Below are positions 1 through 5,950 of a stretch of 6,187 bases of DNA, one piece after another. The notes below the pieces were generated by a model that did no database searches, was not told the origin of the DNA, and saw only the letters and a list, made by a program, of their open reading frames with translations. This stretch comes from Caldisericota bacterium (lineage in GTDB: Bacteria; Caldisericota; Caldisericia; Cryosericales; Cryosericaceae). Numbering within the stretch: position 1 is the first letter of the stretch; each line of letters starts with the position of its first letter. The stretch spans positions 1-6,187 of the forward strand of contig JAPLGI010000021.1 of assembly GCA_026390245.1 (NCBI GenBank), given 5' to 3'. Made by a program: the position numbers and the translations under genes.

Positions 1-165
1 GTCCGCCTGACCCCTGAAGAAGGATGCCTGACGCGGACAGTCCTGTTGCAGGATAGGGACTTGTGGAACATGCACGTCATCCAGTCGCCACACCTCACCA
101 ACTACAAGCTGACTCCCGAAGAGGAGGAACGCATCGCCACGCTCTGGCGGGCAGCCAAGAGATAG
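1..165 (+). CDS. C-terminal fragment of an unrecognised protein (54 codons, 5' end outside window)
   Basis: The frame is open from the first base and ends at TAG 163-165, giving 54 residues. The fragment has no transmembrane segment. It ends in a charged, probably helical stretch (LTPEEEERIATLWRAAKR), which looks like the C-terminal helix of a soluble protein. One cysteine (residue 9 of the fragment) and two histidines are present, but no motif I can assign to a family. It lies 39 bases before the next gene and on the same strand, so it could share a transcript with it. I treat it as real because the frame is open across the whole available length, runs in the same direction as its neighbours, and stops just before a well-positioned downstream gene. 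No function is proposed. Confidence 0.55.
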   Translation, partial: VRLTPEEGCLTRTVLLQDRDLWNMHVIQSPHLTNYKLTPEEEERIATLWRAAKR

Positions 166-191
166 GGGCTTCCAAATCCTGAGATGGTGAC

Positions 192-197
192 GGAGAG
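192..197 (+). promoter_or_regulatory. Ribosome binding site deciding the start at 205
   Basis: GGAGAG lies 7 bases before ATG 205. The in-frame ATG at 184 has only an AGGGG-like stretch 15 bases upstream, which is too far away. The downstream ATG is therefore preferred. Confidence 0.5.
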
Positions 198-204
198 AGA
201 GACC

Positions 205-825
205 ATGAACCAGGAGCCGAATGTTGTTCAGGGCGACCGTACCCCACGACCGACAGAGGCCAGGCTGAAGCCTTCCACGGCGCGGCTGCAGGGAAGGCCC
301 GCGGTAGTCGACCCAACCCAGATCGCCGGGGCCGCGGCCTATGGCATCCTGCTGTACCTTGGCATCCTCCATGGAGTGGGCCTGCTGCCTGGAACAGCAG
401 ACATGGCCCCTCGCTTGCAGAGTGCCATCGCACTCGTCGGCAGTTTGCTGTTGACAGGTCTCGTCTTCGGGGTAATGGCTGTCCTGCGTGACCGCCTGGC
501 ACGCCGCCCGGCTGGGACGATGCCCGAGCAGGTCCTCAGGCTGGACGACGCCCTGCGGTGGCTCGTTCCCGCCGACCTCATGCTGTCGTATGCCGGGCCC
601 ATGACCATGTTTCGCCTCAACCTGCTGGACCTGCTGGCCGCGGCAGACAACGCTCAGCAGCGCGTACCCGCAGCCGCTTACGCAGCATGGCCCGCACCCC
701 TCGACCACTTGGCAGCAGCCACACTCACCACGTACTATGGTGTCCCAAATGCAGACGTCGGTCCGTTCACGTCCCGGGATGCCGCTGAACTTGGACGATA
801 CTTGGCGGAGCGTCACCAGGACTGA
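205..825 (+). CDS. Unrecognised membrane protein with two clear transmembrane helices (206 aa)
   Basis: I do not recognise the family. An in-frame ATG at 184 would add seven residues, but the ribosome binding site favours ATG 205. Numbered from 205, residues 1-39 are polar and basic with no signal peptide cleavage pattern. Residues about 40-62 (rich in Ala, Gly, Ile, Leu) and 72-94 form two strongly hydrophobic helices joined by a short loop. The arginine-rich stretch after the second helix (RDRLARR) suggests that side faces the cytoplasm. The remaining roughly 100 residues are soluble or amphipathic; a weaker hydrophobic stretch near 120-145 might touch the membrane. No cysteine, haem or nucleotide-binding motif is visible. 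A short hairpin overlaps its stop codon and a candidate promoter lies downstream, so it may belong to an upstream transcription unit rather than to the AOR cluster. Confidence 0.7.
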   Translation: MNQEPNVVQGDRTPRPTEARLKPSTARLQGRPAVVDPTQIAGAAAYGILLYLGILHGVGLLPGTADMAPRLQSAIALVGSLLLTGLVFGVMAVLRDRLARRPAGTMPEQVLRLDDALRWLVPADLMLSYAGPMTMFRLNLLDLLAAADNAQQRVPAAAYAAWPAPLDHLAAATLTTYYGVPNADVGPFTSRDAAELGRYLAERHQD

Positions 826-839
826 CCAGACAGGGTCAG
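822..839 (+). other. Small inverted repeat at the gene end (possible weak hairpin)
   Basis: CTGACC (822-827) and GGTCAG (834-839) are perfect complements with a 6-base loop, and they overlap the TGA stop at 823-825. No T-tract follows (CGGGGCG instead), so this is not a convincing intrinsic terminator. It could be a 3'-end stabilising hairpin or chance. Confidence 0.3.
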
Positions 840-855
840 CGGGGCGCCGGATGAA

Positions 856-884
856 GTGACGCAAAGTCGACAACGTGCTAGAAT
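856..884 (+). promoter_or_regulatory. Candidate sigma-70-type promoter for the AOR cluster
   Basis: GTGACG (856-861, four of six matches to TTGACA) and TAGAAT (879-884, five of six matches to TATAAT) are separated by exactly 17 bases. Transcription would begin near 891, giving a leader of about 50 bases before GTG 942. The stretch around 871-898 is noticeably more AT-rich than its surroundings, which fits an intergenic promoter. It sits in the 116-base gap before the run of genes that leads into the AOR. Confidence 0.4.
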
Positions 885-925
885 AGGAAAGCAGAATCGC
901 TACGGGGTCGATGGACGGACGTGAC

Positions 926-932
926 AAAGGAG
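926..932 (+). promoter_or_regulatory. Strong ribosome binding site deciding the GTG start at 942
   Basis: AAAGGAG is a near-perfect anti-Shine-Dalgarno match 9 bases before GTG 942. It abuts the in-frame ATG at 933 too closely to serve it, and lies downstream of the in-frame GTG at 921. The start is therefore most likely 942. Confidence 0.6.
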
Positions 933-941
933 ATGACAGCT

Positions 942-1370
942 GTGGAACTCAACAAGGAACGAGGACCTATCTATTCGAGATACGACCGTGACCAGTCAGC
1001 CAACTACAGTGCGGTCGTCGACTATGCAGCACCACCGCGGACCAGCGAGGAGATTGCATTCATCATCGCACACAAGATCACGCCAAACCAGGCCGATCCG
1101 GGCGACATGCAGACGGGAACCAACAACAGATATCAGCAGGCTGAGGCACCACTTCCCGCGTTCCTGCAATTGCTGTCGAACTCAATGGGACAGCGGACTC
1201 CAAGCCAGGGCGCCAGCCTCCAGGGCCGCACATCATCGCAGGTCTCGTGGGCCGGTCGGCATGGAAATACCAGGCAGACCGAGGCGCAGAAGAGAGTGGC
1301 ATTGGTTGGTGTCATCATCTGGGTCGTGTTCATCCTTGCGGCCATGTTGATGAGTCTCTTCGGAAGATAG
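942..1370 (+). CDS. Unrecognised small protein with a C-terminal transmembrane anchor (142 aa)
   Basis: The frame is open from GTG 921, but the AAAGGAG site points to GTG 942, giving 142 residues. I do not recognise a family. Numbered from 942, residues 1-55 are charged and tyrosine-rich. Residues about 56-115 are rich in Gln, Ser, Gly, Thr and Asn and look disordered. Residues about 118-139 (VALVGVIIWVVFILAAMLMSLF) form one very hydrophobic helix, followed only by Gly-Arg. With no signal peptide, this is a tail-anchored layout: a cytoplasmic N-terminal part held to the inner face of the membrane. No cysteines, so it is not itself a metal or FeS carrier. It is the first gene after the candidate promoter, 19 bases before the next membrane protein and about 0.5 kb upstream of the AOR. 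It could recruit a soluble partner to the membrane, but that is inference from layout only. Confidence 0.7.
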   Translation: MELNKERGPIYSRYDRDQSANYSAVVDYAAPPRTSEEIAFIIAHKITPNQADPGDMQTGTNNRYQQAEAPLPAFLQLLSNSMGQRTPSQGASLQGRTSSQVSWAGRHGNTRQTEAQKRVALVGVIIWVVFILAAMLMSLFGR

Positions 1371-1389
1371 CGACCCGGGCGACACTGCC

Positions 1390-1800
1390 ATGCTGCTCTC
1401 CTGGCTGCTCTCCGATACCTGGCTCATGACCGTACCAGCGCGTGTGGCGGACACTCTGTTCATGGCGCTCACGCTCTGGCTGGCATCGCGGTGGTGCCGC
1501 ACCAAGGTGCCATCCTTCACCACAGCCCTGTTCGTCTCGACTCTAAATGGTGTTCTTGGCATCGGACTCTATGCATTGTTCGTCTGGGTGCGCGATACGG
1601 GAGCCCTTCCGTGGCGCAACCCGTTGTGGCTGGTCGAGATGTTCCTGATCGCCCAGACTGTGCTGTTCGCCGTCCTCATTCTGATTGCCTATCGGCGCGA
1701 CCACTGGCGTTCCCTCAACGTGGCCCTTGTCACACTTTCTCTGACGGGCATCATCGAGGCAGCTGCCATCGTGCTCCTGTCAGTCCTGACACCCCAGTAG
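1390..1800 (+). CDS. Unrecognised four-helix membrane protein (136 aa)
   Basis: Four hydrophobic helices are visible at residues about 15-33, 45-67, 79-100 and 110-133. Loops are short and basic clusters (RWCRTK at 34-39, YRRDHWR at 101-107) probably face the cytoplasm. Two glutamates lie within or at the edge of helices (E83 near the start of helix 3, E123 in helix 4), which is unusual for a purely structural helix bundle and could matter for ion or quinone contact. There is no histidine pair typical of a di-haem cytochrome b, so it is unlikely to be the haem subunit seen in some AOR-type operons. The ATG at 1390 has no good ribosome binding site and lies 19 bases after the previous stop, which suggests translational coupling; ATG 1426 and ATG 1462 are alternatives without better signals. 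No family recognised. Confidence 0.7.
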   Translation: MLLSWLLSDTWLMTVPARVADTLFMALTLWLASRWCRTKVPSFTTALFVSTLNGVLGIGLYALFVWVRDTGALPWRNPLWLVEMFLIAQTVLFAVLILIAYRRDHWRSLNVALVTLSLTGIIEAAAIVLLSVLTPQ

Positions 1801-1802
1801 TA

Positions 1803-1840
1803 CTGACGGCGGTCCTGGTCGCAGAACCGGGGCTGGTCAG
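1803..1840 (+). other. Imperfect hairpin between the membrane gene and the AOR gene
   Basis: An inner stem pairs 1811-1819 with 1826-1834 (nine pairs, three of them G-U) around a 6-base loop. An outer arm, CTGAC (1803-1807) with GTCAG (1836-1840), extends it. It starts three bases after the stop of the membrane protein gene and ends about 25 bases before the AOR ribosome binding site. No U-tract follows, so an intrinsic terminator is unlikely. It could be an mRNA processing or stabilising element, or a leader structure affecting AOR expression. Confidence 0.35.
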
Positions 1841-1863
1841 CGAGCGAAAACATACTGCAGAAC

Positions 1864-1871
1864 GGGGAGGA
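1864..1871 (+). promoter_or_regulatory. Strong ribosome binding site for the GTG start of the AOR gene
   Basis: GGGGAGGA ends 7 bases before GTG 1879. It supports the GTG, which also places the typical AOR N-terminus (GRILWVNLTTG) directly after the start. Confidence 0.65.
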
Positions 1872-1878
1872 CAAGTAC

Positions 1879-3858
1879 GTGAAACCATATTGTGGTCGTA
1901 TTCTGTGGGTCAATCTGACGACGGGTACCTTTGCCACCGAGGAGCTGCCCGAGTCTTTCTACCGAATGTACCTGAGTGGACTCGGCCTTGCCGCGTCGCT
2001 TCTGTACCAGCACATCCCGGCAGGCACCGACCCTCTCGGTCCCGACAACATCCTGGCCTTTGTGTCGGGCCTCCTGACTGGCTCGGGAAGCCTGTTCACC
2101 GGACGATGGATGGCGGCCGCCAAATCACCACTGACGGGCACCTGGGGTGATGCCAACTGCGGTGGAACACTGTCCCCGGCCATCAAGCAATGCGGCTATG
2201 ATGGCATCTTTGTTTCAGGCGCCAGCGACCATCCGGTCTATCTCTATGTGGACAATCATGGCCCGCAGCTGCGCGGCGCGGCCGACCTGTGGGGCAAGGA
2301 CACGATCGAGACTGAAGAACTGTTGAAGAAGTCGGGAGGAGGCCGCGAACCGTCCGTCGCATGCATCGGACCTGCCGGCGAACGGCTTTCGCTGATTGCA
2401 GGGATCAGCAACGATGGTGGTCGCATGGCTGCCCGCTCGGGGCTGGGAGCAGTCATGGGATCCAAGAAGCTCAAGGCTGTTGTGCTGGCAGGCTCGCGAC
2501 CAATGGGGAGCGAGAGTCCCCAGGAGATGATGCGCCTGAGCCTCCCGTGCGCCCACATCGCCACGCACGGCATCCCCTTGCCGTCAGGACGCGTCATGCC
2601 GCTGCTGGGAGCACTCCTGCGGCACCTCCCTGCCACTGTCCGCATGGATGGCCGCCTGTCTGTCCCTATCTTTCGTAAGTGGGGTACCTGCGGTATGGAC
2701 CAGGCATCCGTCGAATGGGGCGACACGCCCGTACGCAACTGGTCCGGCAGCGAGAGAGACTACCACAGGCAGCTGTCCGACGCAATCGATCCGGACCGTG
2801 TCCTGGCACGCGAACAGCGCAAGTACCACTGCTACTCCTGCCCTCTCGGCTGCGGTGGTGTATGTGAGTGGCAGGGCAGGGAAACGCACAGGCCGGAATA
2901 CGAGACGATCGGCGCCTTCAGTGCTTTGCTCATGTGCAACGACCTGGACACCATCTACGCAGTCAACGACCAACTGAACAGGGCCGGCATGGACACGATC
3001 TCCGCCGGCGGTACCATCGCGTGGGCCATGGAAGCGTGGGAGAAGGGTGTCATAACACCCGCTGACACCGACGGGCTTGCACTGCACTGGGGCGATCCGG
3101 CCGTCGTCCGGCGTCTCGTAGAGCTGATGATCGCCCGTGAGGGCATCGGTGCACTGCTGGCGGATGGTTCCCTGCGCGCTGCACGCCACTTCGGGCACGA
3201 TTCAGAATCCTTTGCGATTCAGGCGGGTGGGCAGGAGATTGCCATGCACGACCCGCGTCTGGACCCGGGATACGCCCTGCATGCGAGCGTAGAACCGACC
3301 CCGGGGCGCCACACGACCGGATGCCAGGTATACTACGACATGTATCACCTGTGGACACGCGTTCCTGGCTTGCCAACGCCACTCCCAGTGTCGACGAAAG
3401 CGGGCAAATACCGCGCTGATGCCACACAGGCTGCAATAGGAGTCGCCAACAGCTGCTTCACCCAGCTCTTCAACGGAGTCGGACTGTGCATGTTTGGAGC
3501 CATGATGGGGGTCGACCACATTCCCGTGTTCGAGTGGCTGAATGCGGCGACTGGCTGGCATATGACGCCAGAGGAGTACATGGAGACTGGGCGGCGGATC
3601 CAGACCATCCGGCAGCTGTTCAATGTGCGTGAAGGCATCGACGCGAGCTCTCTGGCCATCAGTTCGCGGGCAGCCGGTCACCCGCCTCTTGAGCACGGCG
3701 CCAACCGTGGAAGGTCCGTACCACTCGTGGCGCTGATGCACGACTACTGGGGACGTATGGGGTGGGACCCGGGCACAGGCACTCCCACCGCTCAGACACT
3801 GCAGCAACTGGGCATCCAGCCGGATACTGCTGTCGGCGACGTCCCGGCATCAGTCTAG
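1879..3858 (+). CDS. Tungsten-dependent aldehyde:ferredoxin oxidoreductase family protein (659 aa)
   Basis: This is an AOR-family enzyme (AFOR_N followed by AFOR_C). The family holds W, or sometimes Mo, in a bis-pyranopterin site and oxidises aldehydes to acids or reduces acids, using ferredoxin. Start: GTG with a strong GGGGAGGA site. The N-terminal domain (about 1-205) carries the core pterin-binding stretch: R76, KSPLTG at 82-87, GDAN at 90-93 and GYDGI at 106-110, then the R182...GLGAVMGSK block at 182-196. The cluster ligands are C318, C321, C325 (CYSCPLGC) and C537 (GLC), the full [4Fe-4S] set. E342 in PEYETIG and H478 in PGRHT sit where Pyrococcus AOR has its catalytic Glu313 and His448, by my manual alignment. 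The DxxGL(C/D) pterin motifs read NRAGMD (367-372) and NGVGLC (532-537), with Asn for the first Asp. Length slightly exceeds the roughly 600-residue archaeal enzymes, mainly through an insertion around 205-290. No signal peptide, so cytoplasmic. The polyferredoxin begins 8 bases after the stop and is the obvious electron partner. Family membership is secure; the substrate is unknown. Confidence 0.96.
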   Translation: MKPYCGRILWVNLTTGTFATEELPESFYRMYLSGLGLAASLLYQHIPAGTDPLGPDNILAFVSGLLTGSGSLFTGRWMAAAKSPLTGTWGDANCGGTLSPAIKQCGYDGIFVSGASDHPVYLYVDNHGPQLRGAADLWGKDTIETEELLKKSGGGREPSVACIGPAGERLSLIAGISNDGGRMAARSGLGAVMGSKKLKAVVLAGSRPMGSESPQEMMRLSLPCAHIATHGIPLPSGRVMPLLGALLRHLPATVRMDGRLSVPIFRKWGTCGMDQASVEWGDTPVRNWSGSERDYHRQLSDAIDPDRVLAREQRKYHCYSCPLGCGGVCEWQGRETHRPEYETIGAFSALLMCNDLDTIYAVNDQLNRAGMDTISAGGTIAWAMEAWEKGVITPADTDGLALHWGDPAVVRRLVELMIAREGIGALLADGSLRAARHFGHDSESFAIQAGGQEIAMHDPRLDPGYALHASVEPTPGRHTTGCQVYYDMYHLWTRVPGLPTPLPVSTKAGKYRADATQAAIGVANSCFTQLFNGVGLCMFGAMMGVDHIPVFEWLNAATGWHMTPEEYMETGRRIQTIRQLFNVREGIDASSLAISSRAAGHPPLEHGANRGRSVPLVALMHDYWGRMGWDPGTGTPTAQTLQQLGIQPDTAVGDVPASV

Positions 3859-3861
3859 GAG
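3857..3861 (+). promoter_or_regulatory. Ribosome binding site of the ferredoxin, overlapping the AOR stop codon
   Basis: AGGAG begins inside the AOR stop codon (TAG 3856-3858) and ends 5 bases before ATG 3867. The overlap implies that translation of the ferredoxin is coupled to that of the AOR, and it excludes the longer in-frame upstream start. Confidence 0.65.
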
Positions 3862-3866
3862 CAGAC

Positions 3867-4274
3867 ATGGCCTACTGTATCAATGAGAAGTGCATCGGGT
3901 GCAGCCTGTGCGCACGTATCTGTCCTGTTGCCGCCATCGAAGGACACCTGCACTCGATATACGTGATCGATGCCGCGGTCTGTATCGAGTGCGGCGCGTG
4001 CGGAAGGGTCTGTCCTGCCTCTGCAATCCAGGACGCAACGGGATCGACCTGCTCTCATCTCAAGCGTGCGAGCTGGCCGCGGCCTGAGGTTGACTTTGCC
4101 TTCTGCGTATCGTGCATCGCCTGTATCCAGGCATGTCCTGTCAGTTGCCTCGGCCTTGGACCACCCGACTCGCGGGACCCCCACGCCCGACCGGTCCTCA
4201 CCTTGCCCGACCGGTGCATAGGCTGTGGCCTCTGTGCGGACTCCTGCCCGGTGGGCGCCATCACAATGAAGTAG
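3867..4274 (+). CDS. Polyferredoxin with four [4Fe-4S] clusters (135 aa), AOR electron-transfer partner
   Basis: Four complete CxxCxxCxxxCP motifs are visible: C9-C12-C15-C19, C39-C42-C45-C49, C80-C83-C86-C90 and C117-C120-C123-C127. By the usual ferredoxin fold these pair into two bacterial-type two-cluster modules (about 1-56 and 75-135), joined by a basic linker (about 57-74). Three extra cysteines (C4, C62, C94) are not needed for the four cubanes. There is no signal peptide, so the protein is cytoplasmic. The frame is open further upstream to ATG 3762, but that would place about 35 Arg/His-rich, non-ferredoxin residues over the AOR 3' end; AGGAG before ATG 3867 fixes the start. It sits between AOR (8-base gap) and DUF362 (6-base gap). 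A four-cluster ferredoxin next to an AOR-type catalytic subunit matches AorA/AorB of Aromatoleum and YdhY/YdhV of E. coli, so it most likely carries electrons away from the AOR cluster. Its final acceptor is not evident. Confidence 0.95.
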   Translation: MAYCINEKCIGCSLCARICPVAAIEGHLHSIYVIDAAVCIECGACGRVCPASAIQDATGSTCSHLKRASWPRPEVDFAFCVSCIACIQACPVSCLGLGPPDSRDPHARPVLTLPDRCIGCGLCADSCPVGAITMK

Positions 4275-4280
4275 CGGAGC

Positions 4281-5942
4281 ATGGTGGGTAAGCACAGCAC
4301 TGTTGTCATCTCGCACGCGCCGGATATGGACTACCGTCATGACTACGTCGCTTTGCCCCGTGCCTATGGGACGGAGCCGTGGGAAAGACGGGCAGACGTG
4401 CGGGCGATCCGGACGACCGTCTTCGACAACCTGTCCGCATTGGACGAGCACTCCCATTTCTCGGACAGGGTGCGAACCCGTCACGTCCTGCTCAAGCCGA
4501 ACCTGGTGACCGTGTATCACGACATGGGGCTGGTCGAGCGCGACCACCCCGAGAGTACCGACCCGCGCGTTCTTGACGCCGTTGTCCAGTGGTTCTTGCA
4601 GTTCACGGGGGACATCACGATCGTCGAGTCGTCCGGACGCGGTGCCCCGACACGCGGCTCGTTCAGGGTCGCAGGCATCGACCGTCTGGCGCGCCATCGC
4701 GGCGTTGGCCTGGTGGCGCTGGAGGAACAGCCGGTCGACCGCTATATCTTGCCTCATGCGCGCGTCCAGAAGGAGATCTGCATCCCCCGCATCATGAGCG
4801 GCGCCGTCACCGGAGACGCGTTCTACGTGTCGCTCCCGAAGATGAAGACCAACCTTTATACCGGCGTCACCCTTGGGTTCAAGAACGCTATGGGCACGAT
4901 CCCCTACAACCTCAGACAGCGCAACCACAACTGGGCGATCGACCAGAAGCTGGTGGACATGCTGTACCTGTTCAAGCCTGACCTCGTGGTCGTCGACGGG
5001 ATCGTCGGCGCCGAGGGCAACTGTCCTGCGCCGGTCGAACCAGTCGACGGCAGGGTTATTGTGAGCGGCGACAACACCGTCGAAGTCGACCGTATAGCCA
5101 CGGGCATGATGGGGTTCGACCCCATGAGTATCGACCTCATCCGCATCGCTGACGAGATGGGGTTCGGCGACCCGTCGGTGGAGGTCATTGGCAAGCCAAC
5201 CGTGACTCCCTTCACCCCTGCTGACGCCTCCCTGATGTCGGATTCGTTCCACGCCTTGTTTCCCAACGTACGCGCGCTGGTCGGTCACGAGATGCGAAGT
5301 GCTCCCCGCATCGCACGCATGACAGATGTCACGCCGGACCTTGTTCTGCACATGGAGCAGGCGTGCCGGGGAGGGTGCCTGGCCACGACGCGGTTCGCCT
5401 TCGATATGCTGCGCTTCGAGGGACTGCGCCGCGACTTCTCACTGACGGTCATCATTGGTGCCGGCACGGTCGTCGAGGGGACACGCGTTTGGTTCGATCG
5501 GGACGGCAGAGCCTGCACCACCGAGGAGATCCAGCAGATGCCGGGAAAGCACCTTGTGGTAGGCAACTGCGCTGCCTGTGTTCCCGCCCGGCGCGGAGAG
5601 CGAGTTGCCGGCTGCATGCCATTCCCCAACGCTCCCCACATGGCGCTTCATCGCCTGACCGGAACCTGGTGCAGAATCATGTCGCCGCGCAACCGGAACC
5701 TGCTGCCCCTCCTGGCCGCTACACTACAGGAATGCGAGAACAGAAGACGCCTGCTCAGGCAGGGCATCCGCCTCGACGTACCGCTGCAAGCCGACGACCA
5801 TATCGTTGAACCACGCCCCCTGACCGCATCCGAGCAAGCGATGGACGTCATCCCCTGGCCGTTTCCTCCTCTCACTCCTGCAGAGATCCGGCAGCTGGTG
5901 GCACAGGAAGGGCGCAACGTACTGGCCACGTTCATGAGCTGA
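4281..5942 (+). CDS. DUF362 domain protein with extended cysteine-containing C-terminal region (553 aa)
   Basis: DUF362 (PF04015) is recognised from its signature blocks in order: LKPNLV (71-76), TIVESSGRG (113-121), YVSLPKMKTN (182-191) leading into GFKNAMG (199-205), VVVDGIVGAEGNCPAP (236-251), and the GDNTVEVDRIATGMMGFDP block (263-281). The biochemical function of the family is unsettled; members are often found with ferredoxin domains or in anaerobic redox loci. This copy has no ferredoxin domain of its own. Beyond about residue 300 it continues with a region containing C362-x3-C366 and C430-x2-C433 plus C445 in GNCAAC...GCMPFP, which could bind a metal or FeS cluster (inference). Residues after about 480 form a charged tail. 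ATG 4281 has GGAG only one base upstream; GTG 4284 is an alternative, and translation is probably coupled to the ferredoxin, whose stop lies 6 bases earlier. The context suggests a redox or cofactor role connected with the AOR and polyferredoxin. Confidence 0.88.
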   Translation: MVGKHSTVVISHAPDMDYRHDYVALPRAYGTEPWERRADVRAIRTTVFDNLSALDEHSHFSDRVRTRHVLLKPNLVTVYHDMGLVERDHPESTDPRVLDAVVQWFLQFTGDITIVESSGRGAPTRGSFRVAGIDRLARHRGVGLVALEEQPVDRYILPHARVQKEICIPRIMSGAVTGDAFYVSLPKMKTNLYTGVTLGFKNAMGTIPYNLRQRNHNWAIDQKLVDMLYLFKPDLVVVDGIVGAEGNCPAPVEPVDGRVIVSGDNTVEVDRIATGMMGFDPMSIDLIRIADEMGFGDPSVEVIGKPTVTPFTPADASLMSDSFHALFPNVRALVGHEMRSAPRIARMTDVTPDLVLHMEQACRGGCLATTRFAFDMLRFEGLRRDFSLTVIIGAGTVVEGTRVWFDRDGRACTTEEIQQMPGKHLVVGNCAACVPARRGERVAGCMPFPNAPHMALHRLTGTWCRIMSPRNRNLLPLLAATLQECENRRRLLRQGIRLDVPLQADDHIVEPRPLTASEQAMDVIPWPFPPLTPAEIRQLVAQEGRNVLATFMS

Positions 5943-5950
5943 GCTGAGCC

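Noticed and set aside
822..850. Intrinsic terminator after the two-helix membrane gene
   Set aside because: The hairpin stem is only six pairs and is followed by GC-rich sequence rather than a T-tract.
921..941. Upstream GTG 921 and ATG 933 as starts of the tail-anchored protein
   Set aside because: GTG 921 lies upstream of the strong AAAGGAG site and ATG 933 abuts it with no spacer. GTG 942 has proper spacing.
1851..1856. CATACT as a -10 box of a separate AOR promoter
   Set aside because: It matches the consensus only weakly and no acceptable -35 box lies 16-18 bases upstream (that stretch is CGGGGC-like).
1491..2150. 219-codon + strand frame spanning the membrane gene, the spacer and the AOR start
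   Set aside because: It overlaps two better-supported genes in another frame. The product is Arg/Pro/His-rich without domains, and it has no good ribosome binding site.
2584..3807. Several - strand frames of about 100-204 codons within the AOR gene
   Set aside because: They lie opposite a clear AOR coding region, have low-complexity shadow-like translations and no upstream signals.
3762..3866. Upstream extension of the ferredoxin to an in-frame ATG inside the AOR gene
   Set aside because: The extra 35 residues are Arg/His-rich and unlike ferredoxin, and the AGGAG site directly before ATG 3867 marks the true start.
3855..5351. 498-codon open frame on the - strand opposite the ferredoxin and DUF362 genes
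   Set aside because: Its translation is rich in His, Arg, Val and Asp with no recognisable motif, as expected of the antisense frame of GC-rich coding sequence. The + strand here carries unmistakable ferredoxin and DUF362 signatures.
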